Positions 22,069 through 32,453 of a DNA stretch of 64,000 bases are shown piece by piece; the first letter of the stretch is position 1; each line of letters begins with the position of its first letter. The translations under genes were made by a program, and so were the position numbers. The stretch is from Ciborinia camelliae (Eukaryota > Ascomycota > Leotiomycetes > Helotiales > Sclerotiniaceae). Location of the stretch: contig JANPYM010000007.1 of NCBI GenBank assembly GCA_025890175.1, positions 1,678,209 through 1,742,208 on the forward strand, written 5' to 3'. Under the pieces are notes generated by a model. The model worked only from the letters and a program-made list of their open reading frames with translations. It searched no databases and was not told where the DNA came from.

Positions 22069-25000
22069 CAGGGTTGGGCACCCGTACCCTACCCGGGGTA
22101 TTTCACCTTTCCGGGTGGTTTACCCTACCCTGCTGGATTCTACGGAGTGGTTACCTAATAAAACCCACGGGTATTCGGAGTATCCGAAGTATATATCATA
22201 TGATCGTTTAATATTATTATTTAAAATTAAAGTTATTTTTAATTATAAAAAAAAATCAAAATTATTAAATTATAATACTAAAAAATTTTATTTTTTTATA
22301 TATCTAAATAAATATTTTATTCTTTTGTAAATCAAATCAAATTTATTTTTTTTGATTAATAATATTATATTTTTTTTTAACAATATTAGTTTTAATAAAT
22401 CTATATTATTTAATAATTTATATTTATTATATAATAATAAAACTATTAAATCTATTAATCAAAATATACCTTTTTCTTTAAATAATATTAATAATAAATA
22501 TTTTAGAAAACTTATTAATAATACTTTTTAATATACAAAATCTTTATCATATTCAATAAATATATCATCTTTTAAATTTATATAAATTTTTATATTCAAA
22601 AACTTTAATTTTTTTTATTTTCGAAAAATATTAAATAATCTAAAAATAATATATATTTGATATATTTAATCTAATTATATTTATTTCAAAAAAATCTTTA
22701 AAACATTTAATAATACAAATAATTACAAAACTTATTATTATATAAAATATTCAAATATTCTAATATCAAAACAAAAAAAAAAGTTTAAACAATATTTACA
22801 ATCAAAATTCAAAATAATCCGAAATTATTTTTTTCTTTATCAAAACTATTTATAAATTAATATTATTATACATATTAATATCTTTTTTTTCAATTTATTA
22901 TAAAAAACAATCTTTTTTTCAATATTATTAATTAAATATAATACAATAATCTTATAAAATTTATTATATGTATTTTAAAAAACATATCTCAATATCAATT
23001 TATAAAAAATTTAAAAAAAGATTTCAAAATTGTAAAATATAATAAAAAAAAAAATTTCAAAAATATATAAATATTAATAAATGTTTTATTTTAATTATTA
23101 ATACATAATTAAAAACTAATCAATTAAATTATATTATTATTATTATTTATTATACAATTATATTTAATATTATTCAATAATTTATATTTGATATAATTAA
23201 ATTTACAAATTTTTTATATATTAACAAATATCTTATATAAAAGTTTTTTGATATTATAAACGATTTTGATATTATCAAAATAATAATATTAATTATATAT
23301 AATAATATTACTTGTAATAATATTATATTTAATAATTTTGAAAAAATAGTTTATATAAATTATAATTAATTGTTTAATTAAGATAAAATATATTTTATTT
23401 TATAATTTAATAAAATTGATAAAAATATACAATATAATAAATATATAAATAATATTGCTATACAAATAAATTAGTTTTTTTTTTTAATATTTCTTTTAAT
23501 ATATATATTAATAAAAATATAAATTTGAAAATATTAAAATCAAAATTTAATAAAAATTAATATATATATAAATTTTAATTTAATTAAATTTGAAACCCTT
23601 TTTTTATAAATATTTTAATTTAATCAACATTTTTCAAATTTTATAATATTTATTTAATATTTTGAAATAAAAAAAAATTTAAAATTTTATTTAAAAAATA
23701 ATATCAAATCTTTAATTTGAAATATTATTAATTTTTAATTAATATATTTATTTATTAAAATTTTATTAATAATATATTACAAAAAACTTTATATTAATAA
23801 ATATTTATTATTATAATATTAATTATATAATTATAAAATAAATCAATTAAAAAGAATTTGATTCTTTTTAATAATAATTAAATAATATTAATAAAATTAA
23901 AACAATTTTTCAAATATTTTTATTTATTTATTATAAAAATATAAACTAATTTTTATTTTACATTTTAAAATATAATTTTTATATATATTTCTTTTATTCA
24001 ATAAATATATAAAATATTAATAAATATAAATCATTTTATTTTTCAAATTATTATTTTAATTATTTTTCAAATTTTTAATAAATATTATAAAAAAATTATA
24101 AATATATATTATTTCTAAATTATTATTATTCTTAATTTTTATTTCAAATTTGATTTAATTAAATATTTATTTAAAACAAATAATAATAATAAATTTATAT
24201 TATATTACAAAATATATTAATATATTAAAAATATATTTTCGAAATATAAAAATTAAATTAACAAAATTCGAATTTATAATAAAAAAGAAATTAAAAAAAA
24301 ATATAATAATAATAATATATTTAGGAATTTATTTTTTATTACAAATAATAATTTTAATATTAATTTATATATTAATTTTAATTAAATTATATTATTTAAT
24401 ATTATATAAATATTAATTATTAAATTAAAATTAAATTGATATAATCTTTTATTTTATATTTTTTATAATAATAATATATATAAAAATATTATTAAATAAT
24501 AAATAAAATATTAATATATTTTTCCAATTTTTTTTTAAATATAAAAAAATTATTTTATTATTTTTATTATTTTAATATTTTCAAAATATATATTTAATAT
24601 TACAAAATTATTAATTATTAAATATTAAATTAAATTTTTTAATAATATTATTAAATATATACTTTATTTATAAATATAAAAACTTTTTTTTAAAACAAAA
24701 AATAAAAAAAATAATATTAAAATTATTAATATAAATTTTAATAATAAAAATAATAATATTAAAATTAAAAAAATAATTATAATTTTTAAATTAATATTTA
24801 AAAAATATTATATTAAAAAAGTTAAAAAAAAAAAAAATTCGAAAAATAATAAAAATAATATATTATATTAAAAAATTTATAATTATAAAAAATTAAAAAA
24901 TTATAAATAAAAAAAACAAATTTATAAAACTATAATTTTAAAATATATTTAATAAAAATTAATAAAAAATAATTTAATAAAATAAACAAAAATAATATAT

Positions 25001-25242
25001 TTTTATTTTTTTTAATTTAAAATTTTAAAAATTTATTATATCTAAATATTATTATTATACTATTATACCTTTTATTATTATTATTATATATATATTATAT
25101 ATAATATATATTTCGGATATTTTAAATATTTAGATTATTTTATAAAATAATTATTTTATTTTGCAAAAAAAAAGTAAAATAATTAATTGACAGGTTTTAC
25201 CCCAGATTATTTTGAATATACTTTATCCTATACCCAACCCTG
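22069..25242. mobile_element. hAT-like DNA transposon with an AT-saturated interior
   Basis: A 3,174-bp element with perfect 10-bp terminal inverted repeats CAGGGTTGGG (22069-22078) and CCCAACCCTG (25233-25242). Both ends are flanked by the same 8-bp target duplication TAGAGAAC (22061-22068, 25243-25250). The 8-bp duplication and CAG...CTG ends are the hallmark of hAT. The left about 130 bp (with repeated ACCCG/CGGGT) and right about 50 bp keep normal composition. The rest, roughly 22200-25150, is by eye well over 90% A+T with only scattered C and G, as after saturating C-to-T mutation (RIP-like). No transposase frame survives. Length would fit a formerly autonomous copy. Confidence 0.88.
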
Positions 25243-25432
25243 TAGAGAACTTGCACTTTGTATGTTATAGAATCTTTTATTATATTTTTGATTTAATTAT
25301 TATGGCAAAATCATAATTCTAGTACATCCATTTCTCTCTTCTCCCCTATTTCATCCCAAATCCAACAAAACTTTCAACTCCGCAGGCCCAAACTCTGCTT
25401 TCATCCATTGACCTCAAACCAAGTTGCCAGTA

Positions 25433-26011
25433 CTATTTCCGTTGCAACTCGAAATCCCAAAACTTGACTTCCAAACTCTCTCCATTAACAGCTTGTTCTT
25501 TAGCAGGCCTACACGCCATTGCACCAACTCCAATATTCCACTCTTCATCTGCAAAAAACCATCCAACCTCTCTAATTGGTATTCTCTCTCCATCTCTCAG
25601 CCAATAAACCCATAATGCCTTCCCGTTCTCATCTCCTTCTTTCCTGACCTCGACCGTGACCTCAACATCCTTACTGGCATCAAGATCCGTCGGATAGATA
25701 CTCCAGTCTGAAAACCGGTCACATCCAACCGTGCTTACAAAGGGCTTGCCATTGTAAAACTCAACTCCCGTCTTTAACCAGCGGTCTTGCGAGCCGGTCT
25801 TGGTGAGATGCAGGAGGAGGCCACCTTGGTCATAACGATATTTGCAAAGGAGCGAGAAGGTAATCTTGGATGAAAGAAATGAGGCGAGGGGGATTGTGGG
25901 CGCCATATTGGTGGGTGCGTTGAAATCATCGGTGGTAGGAGGTTTGCGCCAGATATCGGTAGATGGAGAGGCGGTTATGGTAAAGGGTTCTTTGGTTGGA
26001 GGCATGTTCAC
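25433..26011 (-). CDS. DUF1349-family protein (concanavalin-like fold)
   Basis: A 192-aa single-exon protein. The pattern KITFSLLCKYRYDQGGLLLHL, then WLKTGVEFYNGKPFVSTV and SDWSIYPTDL, and later WVYWLRDGERIPIREVGWFF and IGVGAMACRPAK, matches the DUF1349 family (once called regulation of enolase protein 1). These are beta-sandwich proteins with a concanavalin-A-like fold; function is not established and a carbohydrate-related role is often guessed. Length is full for the family and there is no signal peptide. It is the only well-known enzyme-like family in the 15-37 kb compartment and lies only about 190 bp from the hAT-like element, yet its composition is normal. Confidence 0.85.
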   Translation of the reverse strand: MNMPPTKEPFTITASPSTDIWRKPPTTDDFNAPTNMAPTIPLASFLSSKITFSLLCKYRYDQGGLLLHLTKTGSQDRWLKTGVEFYNGKPFVSTVGCDRFSDWSIYPTDLDASKDVEVTVEVRKEGDENGKALWVYWLRDGERIPIREVGWFFADEEWNIGVGAMACRPAKEQAVNGESLEVKFWDFELQRK

Positions 26012-27056
26012 GTTTTTATTTTATGGGCTATTGAAAATGTTTTGGTTTTATGTGTTCAATGTAATATTATTTTGGATTAACGATACGATTTTTCAATTGT
26101 TTAACATGGGTGTAAATTTGAATAGCGTGCCAAAGCAAATAAATACCTTTCCATCCATTTATAGTAGTCATGATGGAGGACAAGGAAGAAATCACTACAC
26201 GTGGCTACCCCGCTTATGCGGCCCGTATATCCGATAGTAAGCCGGAGCTCGGATACGGACTCGGAATAATATCTTGGTAACGTTACCTTCCATCTATCAT
26301 TGCTTTTTTCGCACCCAAGGATTTAAGCTTGGATCTTATATTACAATCTCCGCGATAAAAGAGCGAGTATAAAAGTAAATCTAATCCGATTAAAATCCAC
26401 TGCACTTTAACTAAACTGTGGAATCCTTATATATATACACAAATTATACAATATAAATTTTTCCTATCTCTTAATTATTAATTGTTTATATAGGTTTAGG
26501 TATTAAGATGAAGCGTTTATATATTAAGATAGAGGTTGTCTCACTTATATTATTCTTTCATTACTATATAATGAATGAAATATCAACTGGCAGTTTAGTA
26601 ATAGATTATATCGGTAACTTTATCTATTTCTATTATAGGTTAGTTACAGCAGAAGTGACGAGGCCGTCTTCGCTTATTAGTCAGGGTCCAATTCTAAATC
26701 TAACTAGAAAGTGTTTAGTATTTTTTAATCTTTATACTTAACTTATGAATTAATTAGTTTAGCAAAAAAAAGTCACTTTTAAGTACTAGAGGAATTTTGA
26801 GAGTTTAATAATTCACTATATCAATCATGAAATTACATATACATTCAGATTGAATATTACATTTAGATAGTTTTAGTCAAGTTATATTTCGTCAAGTTAT
26901 ATTGTTAAGTTAATTCATATGCAAGGTATATGCAAGGTTAAGGAGGTTCATCTAAACGAAAGATCAAATTTTGATTAATTTATCCTAATTGACGAGTTCT
27001 CAGGTAGAACGGATTCTCCTGATCCATGTTTACTTCTGTCAAAACCAATTCATCAT
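26012..27056. other. Intergenic, partly AT-rich, no gene recognised
   Basis: About 1 kb. Small repeats such as GTTATAT-CGTCAAGTTATATT (about 26880-26902) and TATGCAAGG (about 26919, 26930) are seen. No coding signal. Confidence 0.5.
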
Positions 27057-27515
27057 TCACATCACCACGCAACGGTGCTTGCGCGAACCCGTTGTGTTCC
27101 TTCTCTTTAGTTGTTCCTTCTCCTTCTTTTTCGCCTCTTCCTCTGCTTCTTGCAATCTTCTGAGAGGAGTTGGGACTTGATCTACAACGCTTCTTCTTCT
27201 GCTGTAACCCCTGTTTTTTGTTCTCCCCAACTGCTCTTCTGCTTGTTTCAAGATGTTGATAGTGTGCCTTCGATCTTGAATGGTGCGTTCCCTCGAAGCC
27301 GCTGCTTGACTGCGTCCTTTTTTCTCTTCGTCCTGAAGCTCCTGTTTACTGATGAAAGTTCCAGTATTGTTCAAGCAAAGTGTACAAAGGTGTTCCCATA
27401 CCTTTACTTCTTTTTTGCGATAGGGACAAGTGCTTGGGTCAGCCCCAGGTCTGCATGGATACTGACTATAGGAAAGGTGAGGGCAGGTGTGTGTGTGACA
27501 GATGGAAAGACACAT
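27057..27515 (-). CDS. MC/CPH-motif cysteine protein C with CaaX box
   Basis: A 152-aa protein starting MCLSICHTHTCPHLSYSQY. The layout MC-x8-C-P-H-x8-C...CP...C-x2-C parallels the proteins at 17651 and 20652, with CPH in place of CGH. The rest is a long charged helix (RTIQDRRHTINILKQAEEQL; later EEEAKKKEKEQLKRR) that could form a coiled coil. The C-terminus is RKHRCVVM, where C-V-V-M is a CaaX prenylation box behind basic residues. Predicted: N-terminal metal-binding knuckle, helical stalk and lipid-anchored tail. Function unknown. The gene is intronless with an ACA/CCA-rich leader. Confidence 0.7.
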   Translation of the reverse strand: MCLSICHTHTCPHLSYSQYPCRPGADPSTCPYRKKEVKVWEHLCTLCLNNTGTFISKQELQDEEKKGRSQAAASRERTIQDRRHTINILKQAEEQLGRTKNRGYSRRRSVVDQVPTPLRRLQEAEEEAKKKEKEQLKRRNTTGSRKHRCVVM

Positions 27516-27674
27516 TTTGGTTGGATGTGTTGGAATGGGTTGTGATATTTGAGGGATTTGTTTCTTGTTGATGTTGATTCTGTTGCGTCTGGGTGGTTTC
27601 TGTGAATGTGAAAGCTGGACTGGGTATTTTTAGTTGGAGTGAAAGTAAAGATTTAGAAACAAGGAACAAGGGGG

Positions 27675-27683
27675 CTTTTTATA
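27675..27683 (-). promoter_or_regulatory. TATA box of cysteine protein C gene
   Basis: TATAAAAAG on the minus strand, about 160 bp upstream of the ATG at 27515, the same distance class as for cysteine protein A. Confidence 0.5.
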
Positions 27684-27921
27684 TGCAAGTAACATGTCTC
27701 AGTGAGATTTGTTCATCAATTGTTTTCACTTTTATGGCCATTCCATTCAAGCCATTACTTTCAAGCCGTACTCAAGATTCGATTATACTTCTCACAATAT
27801 TATGCTTGGAAAAGATAAATCATATTAACTTATGGTTGATATCAACCTGGGATTGATATTTTATATAGAGAGCGAGGGGCACCGACGTACTAGCGCGTAA
27901 ACTAGTAGTTCGTACAGTCCC

Positions 27922-27950
27922 CTATGTACGGTCACATGATTGTACCGTCA
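27922..27950. promoter_or_regulatory. Upstream motif, copy 1
   Basis: A 29-bp sequence (CTATGTACGGTCACATG and on) matching the one at 30316-30344 at 26 of 29 positions. The core has an inverted repeat ACGGT...ACCGT around TCACATGA. It lies about 600 bp before the gene at 28555; the other copy lies about 320 bp before the gene at 30663. Confidence 0.5.
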
Positions 27951-28291
27951 TTTATTTTCGTTGGATCACTAGAATTAAGATTTCTTGATCTAGATGCTTC
28001 TTCTCTTCAGTCGGGTTGTATTAAAGTGATTAAGTGATTTCCAGGCTTCAAGTGAAGTTTAATCTACCTCAATTTCAAGTTCCAGCCACCACTTATGCAA
28101 AAACAATAATTTTAGTAGAGCTATTTAACACCTAAAAATCACTGGTTTTGGTGTAAAAAGTAGTTGGAAAGGGGGGTGGGCCGGAAAGTGGAGTAGGGGA
28201 CTTACCAGAGCCCTTATTTCGAGGAGTTCATTTTGTTCGAGTGGCTACTAAGCTATCACACATCTTTCACTTAGTTAAAGAGATTCCTAGC

Positions 28292-28477
28292 TTTCCAAAA
28301 CAATGAATTGTACAGGTTATGAAGAGTTCTTTGTTGAAATATAAATTTCTAGACTTTACCTTTCCGAAACAATGAATTAATTGAACAGGTGATCAACAAC
28401 TGTTTGATTAAAAATAACTTTTGGAAACAATGGATTGTACAGATTATGAACAGCTCTTTCAACGAAATAAATACAAG
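28292..28477. repeat. Three direct repeats upstream of the gene at 28555
   Basis: Copies start at about 28292, 28361 and 28420 and share TTTCC(A/G)AAACAATGAATTGT (third copy TTTGGAAACAATGGATTGT) and ACAGGTTATGAA. Spacing is about 60-69 bp. This could be promoter or leader sequence. Confidence 0.6.
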
Positions 28478-28554
28478 AATTTTCATAAACCCCCTCGAAA
28501 ACTTTTCAAGATACAATCAAAATCACAATCACAAACAGAACATAAGAAATAAAC

Positions 28555-28899
28555 ATGAAGTCATCAGATATAAATTTTTTTAGAAATCTTTCAAAGGTGT
28601 TGCCAATTCAAGGCCGAGCAAAAAGCAGTCCTGAACAAAATCGCCATGATTCTCAGACATCATTCGGGAAAGAAAGTCTACGTCCCCAGCGGATGCCAGG
28701 ATGGCACCAGTTGTGGGATGTCAAAGAGAAATTGTTGGAGCAAGCACAGGAATCCAACCGAGAAATCGAGCAGTTGAGAGCAGAGAACAAATTGCTCAAG
28801 AGTCAGTTGAAAAATTGTTTTTCCGTTCTTGTTGGGTATTGCTTTTGTATTTTGGTTGCTGCAACTCTATGCATCTATTTTTCAACTAGGTGCCAATGA
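28555..28899 (+). CDS. Small coiled-coil protein with C-terminal membrane anchor
   Basis: A 114-aa single-exon protein with no recognised family. Residues about 51-86 (WDVKEKLLEQAQESNREIEQ, then LRAENKLLKSQLKN) form clear leucine heptads. They are followed at once by a single hydrophobic segment, residues about 88-109 (VLVGYCFCILVAATLCIYF), and a short polar tail. This is the layout of tail-anchored proteins such as SNAREs, though no SNARE zero-layer is evident. The N-terminal half is polar and low in complexity. The leader is CA/AAAC-rich. It groups by plan with the gene at 30663 and more loosely with 35590. Confidence 0.7.
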   Translation: MKSSDINFFRNLSKVLPIQGRAKSSPEQNRHDSQTSFGKESLRPQRMPGWHQLWDVKEKLLEQAQESNREIEQLRAENKLLKSQLKNCFSVLVGYCFCILVAATLCIYFSTRCQ

Positions 28900-30315
28900 T
28901 TGGCACAGGCGTTAAGGAGTTAGGGAGTCAGGGGTTAAGGAAGGTTAACAACAGTAAAAGCTCTTCAAAGACCCCCTTCATTAAACCAACCATTAAACTA
29001 AATAATAATAAATATCTTTTCTAGTATAATAAGTATAATTTCCGTGACAACTCGTAATTTAAATAAGCTTTCTATATCAAGAGTATAACTTCGAACTAAT
29101 AAAATAAAATAATATATGATAAAAGTATTAGATTTGGATTCAGGTTGTAATAGTGTAGAATACAGTTTTGCTATAATTCTACAACCAGAATTATTGTCTT
29201 GTATACGGAACGAATACGGTTATTAATAGTCGTATACGTTAAGCTATAGCTATATTATATAATATCTGTTTAATCAACATTCTATAACAAAATAATATAA
29301 AATATATCTTCTCATATATATACACCCGTGAATATATTGACTAGTCGAGACAGCGTGAAAACTCATCAAAATGATTTTAGAATGGCCTAGAGAAGAAAGA
29401 GGAAATCTTTTATTTTATATCAAAATTTAATTAGATTCGAACTTTAAATTTCTTCTACTATAAATATTTTTAAAAAATCCCAAAATCAATTAATATATAA
29501 TAATTGATACTAAAACACGAAAAGAATTACGTGGACCGTTACCTGTCTTTAAGTATTTAAGTGCCAAGATTTTATATAATTAATTAGGTGAATTTCTGAT
29601 GAATTTTTGAAAATCGAATATAGTTCCGAAAACTACGATTTCGCAGTTTTCTAATATACAAGTAAATATTAACTTAAATTCGTCGTACCCGAATTGATAG
29701 CGAGGAATTACTCCGGGTCGAAGCATATGCATGGTAGTAATCAAGAAATGTATGGTATGACGTTGCACTTATTATTATTGATGATGCATCACCTAAGGTT
29801 GTGTAGACCGAGGAGACCTATATAGACGCGGAAGGCGCCTGTTGGTATCAACTTGGTGGGTTCAAAGTGTAAAGTACTTTATGCTAATGTGGTATGTGTG
29901 ATGACTCTTGATCCATATAATGCTATGCCTAAAGTGATCCCTTATATAGAGATGTTGAAGAGCTAGTTCCTGCGCTAGTCTATATGATACGGCCTGTATG
30001 GCCGGCCGTACGCTTCTTACGGCCCCTGTGCCTGAAACAAGGTGGAAGGGTTTCGGGGCAGGAGGCCAGGAGCAAAAAAACCAACCTCTCCATTTTATTG
30101 CAATCGGCTTATATAATTTCTTATATGATTTGTTTCGCTCAACAAACCGTATTCATAAGTAAAACTTTCCATTTTGCCACAATCAACATTTACCGCATTA
30201 ACACCTTATTGTATTAATATCTCCAAACTCCAAAGGGGAGGGGCCTTACACGCCCCCCCTAGATCAATTGCTAGTATATCTAACATTTTAGACTCTGGGG
30301 GCGTTGCCCACGCTG
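28900..30315. other. Intergenic, AT-rich, possible LTR remnants
   Basis: No gene recognised. TGTTGGTATCAACTTGGTGGG at about 29840 resembles the start of the LTR family seen at 32279. GC-rich palindromes (GGCCGGCC, TACGGCC...GGCCGTA) follow near 29990-30025, but no matching end with a target duplication was found. Confidence 0.4.
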
Positions 30316-30344
30316 CTATGTACGATCACATGAATGTACCGACA
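30316..30344. promoter_or_regulatory. Upstream motif, copy 2
   Basis: The partner of the motif at 27922-27950, with three differences in 29 bases. It is followed by a second E-box-like site TCACGTGC at about 30367. Confidence 0.5.
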
Positions 30345-30519
30345 GCGCCAGTATAGGTGAAGGCGGTCACGTGCCACATTCACGATACGCCGTAGCATAT
30401 GCCGTAGCATATTGGCAGCCACAACAGATAGAATCGTTTATTATTTGTTCAGAACTTGTTATGTGCACAAGATGAGAATCCAAATACTGTTCAGATCATG
30501 AACAGTACCGGAAAACTAG

Positions 30520-30527
30520 TATAAAAG
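30520..30527 (+). promoter_or_regulatory. TATA box
   Basis: TATAAAAG lies 136 bp upstream of the second small membrane-anchored gene, with a CA-rich leader between. Confidence 0.55.
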
Positions 30528-30662
30528 ACTTCTCAAAACCCCCATATTGTGTTTCCATTTCCACACACATTCTCAGTAACTCAGCATTCAAGAAGAAACA
30601 CAAATACTTAACCACTCAGAAATTAAGCATTCTCTGAAAAAAACCTACTAAGAACCGTAAAC

Positions 30663-31169
30663 ATGGAATCCATTAAGCTATTCTTTGAAAAACTTACATC
30701 AGCAAGTAACCTAAGAACCGCAAACATGGAATCTCACCCTAACCACAAAGCCAACCTACCACCCAATTCACACGAACAATTCTTAGAGGATTTCAACGAC
30801 CTCGTAAAGGATTTGCCGTGGGAAATACCATACGATGAATACATACAGCCAGAGTCAAAACAGTCGCCAGAACCGTCCTGGTTGTCACTGGCACCAGAAA
30901 AGTCGCCAAAACCGTCCTGGTTGCCACTGGAACCAGAACAGTCGCCAAAACTGGACATTGATGTAACTACTCAACAGTCGCCAAAACTGGGCATTGATGT
31001 AACTACTCATACAAATGAATTGTTAGAGGAGTTTAAAATGCTCAAAGAGAATTTTGAGAACCTAAAGATCGAACAAGATCATATCAAGCAAAAATACTCG
31101 AAACTGAGGAACAATTTAGTAGTTTTGGCATTTTTGTTGCTTGGCATAGCATTCACAAGACATTCATGA
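30663..31169 (+). CDS. Small repeat-containing coiled-coil protein with C-terminal anchor
   Basis: A 168-aa single-exon protein with no recognised family. The middle (residues about 66-114) consists of imperfect repeats: QSPEPSWLSLAPE, KSPKPSWLPLEPE, then QSPKLDIDVTT and QSPKLGIDVTT. Residues about 117-150 form a charged coiled coil (LLEEFKMLKENFENLKIEQD). It runs straight into a short hydrophobic C-terminus (VVLAFLLLGIAF) with a few residues after it. The plan coiled coil, then tail anchor, matches the gene at 28555. A second in-frame Met lies at residue 22; the upstream one is used because it directly follows the leader. Confidence 0.7.
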   Translation: MESIKLFFEKLTSASNLRTANMESHPNHKANLPPNSHEQFLEDFNDLVKDLPWEIPYDEYIQPESKQSPEPSWLSLAPEKSPKPSWLPLEPEQSPKLDIDVTTQQSPKLGIDVTTHTNELLEEFKMLKENFENLKIEQDHIKQKYSKLRNNLVVLAFLLLGIAFTRHS

Positions 31170-31273
31170 ACCTTTTGCCATCCGCAAATATCCATGAGCT
31201 CCTTGTCTTAAGAAGTTTAACAATATCGAACTAGCTTCAGAGTGCTAGTAGAAAGATTTAAGTAAACAAAAAC

Positions 31274-31458
31274 GCAAAATCAATATCTCTAGACAAAATC
31301 AATATCTCTAGACAAAATCAATATCTCTAGACAAAATCAATATCTCTAGACAAAATCAATATCTCTAGACAAAATCAATATCTCTAGACAAAATCAATAT
31401 CTCTAGACAAAATCAATATCTCTAGACAAAATAAATATCTCTAGACAAAATAAATATC
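31274..31458. repeat. 19-bp minisatellite, about ten units
   Basis: Unit ACAAAATCAATATCTCTAG, each containing the palindrome TCTAGA. The first eight units are almost identical and the last two carry AAATAAAT. It lies about 100 bp behind the gene ending at 31169, so it may be in the 3' UTR. Confidence 0.9.
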
Positions 31459-31939
31459 AATAAATAATAAATCAAACCAAATAATATTTCATTACAAAAG
31501 TGAATTTCGTAAATGTATAATAGTTATATAAAAGCCATCTGTAAAAATAAATAATATAAAAACCATTCGTAAAAATAAATAATATAAAATAAAATATTCT
31601 ATACTAAAACAAATTTCGACATTTCCGCTATAATTTAATCAATATCGAAGGGAGTAGTAATTAAAAGTAATTATTAGAAAATCAGATTATATAGTTTCTA
31701 ACTTGAATTATATAATTAGATAGTATACTAGAGATTATATAGTAAGCTATATCGTATTAAACATTAAGAAAAAAATAATATAAGAACAACTAGACTATTA
31801 TTATATATATACTCTTTAGTCGATTCAATCTACTATAATTCTAGTCTATACTTTCTTTCTATAGCATTAACTGGTCATCTCAGTATATATACCATTAATA
31901 GTAATTTTAATACTTATTGCTTCGACGTATTCTAAATAA
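31459..31939. other. AT-rich intergenic
   Basis: Contains the doubled phrase ATAAAAGCCATCTGTAAAAA / ATAAAAACCATTCGTAAAAA (about 31530-31580). No gene. Confidence 0.5.
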
Positions 31940-31944
31940 GAAAC

Positions 31945-32069
31945 TGTTGGATAAATCATGTGCCTACGACGCCAAGCATGCGCTAGCGGGCTTATATTTC
32001 AGAATTCGAGCCGAATACATTACATACTATATAGTATATCCGTCTTCACCACCCATAGTGATTCCAATA
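31945..32069 (-). mobile_element. Solo LTR, 125 bp
   Basis: TGTTGGATAAATCATGTGCC to ATAGTGATTCCAATA, flanked by perfect GAAAC duplications (31940-31944, 32070-32074). Read on the minus strand it begins TATTGGAATCACTATGGG and closely follows the copies at 32279 and 34206. Confidence 0.85.
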
Positions 32070-32278
32070 GAAACTTCCACGAATATATTATGTAACTGTT
32101 ACTGACCACCGTATCTACTACATATATGTGATTCATTATCCTAAGATGATCCAATAGTAATGCTACTTTATAATAGAAGTTTCGGACCTACTGGATTTGA
32201 TTTTTTTGATTTTCAAGTAACGGACGTAGAATGTTTATATTGTAAAAGCTATAGAGTTAATTTTACCTAAGCTATACT

Positions 32279-32448
32279 TGTTGGAATCACCATGGGCGAT
32301 GGAGAACATTTAATGTACTATAGTATGCAGTGTATTTGGCTCGAAGCTCTAAAAACTATGCTACAGATCAACTATATAAGCCCGCTAGCGCGGGGGTGCC
32401 GCTGCGCTGCATGCGCTCGCGTGCCGTAGGCACGTGATTTATCCAACA
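32279..32448 (+). mobile_element. Solo LTR, 170 bp
   Basis: TGTTGGAATCACCATGGG to GTGATTTATCCAACA, flanked by perfect ATACT duplications (32274-32278, 32449-32453). It contains TATAAG next to the hairpin CCCGC-ta-GCGCGGG and further palindromes (CATGCG, GTGCC-gta-GGCAC). Confidence 0.88.
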
Positions 32449-32453
32449 ATACT

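Noticed and set aside
22115..22330. A 71-codon frame at the left edge of the AT block
   Set aside because: It crosses from the hAT terminal sequence into mutated AT-rich DNA and translates to Lys/Ile/Tyr/Phe-rich junk.
29840..30143. LTR starting TGTTGGTATCAAC and ending CTCAACA
   Set aside because: The flanks do not form a target duplication and the interior lacks the family's hairpin and TATA arrangement; kept only as a possible remnant.
31274..31458. Possible CRISPR array
   Set aside because: The repeats are directly adjacent without spacers in a eukaryotic genome; it is a minisatellite.
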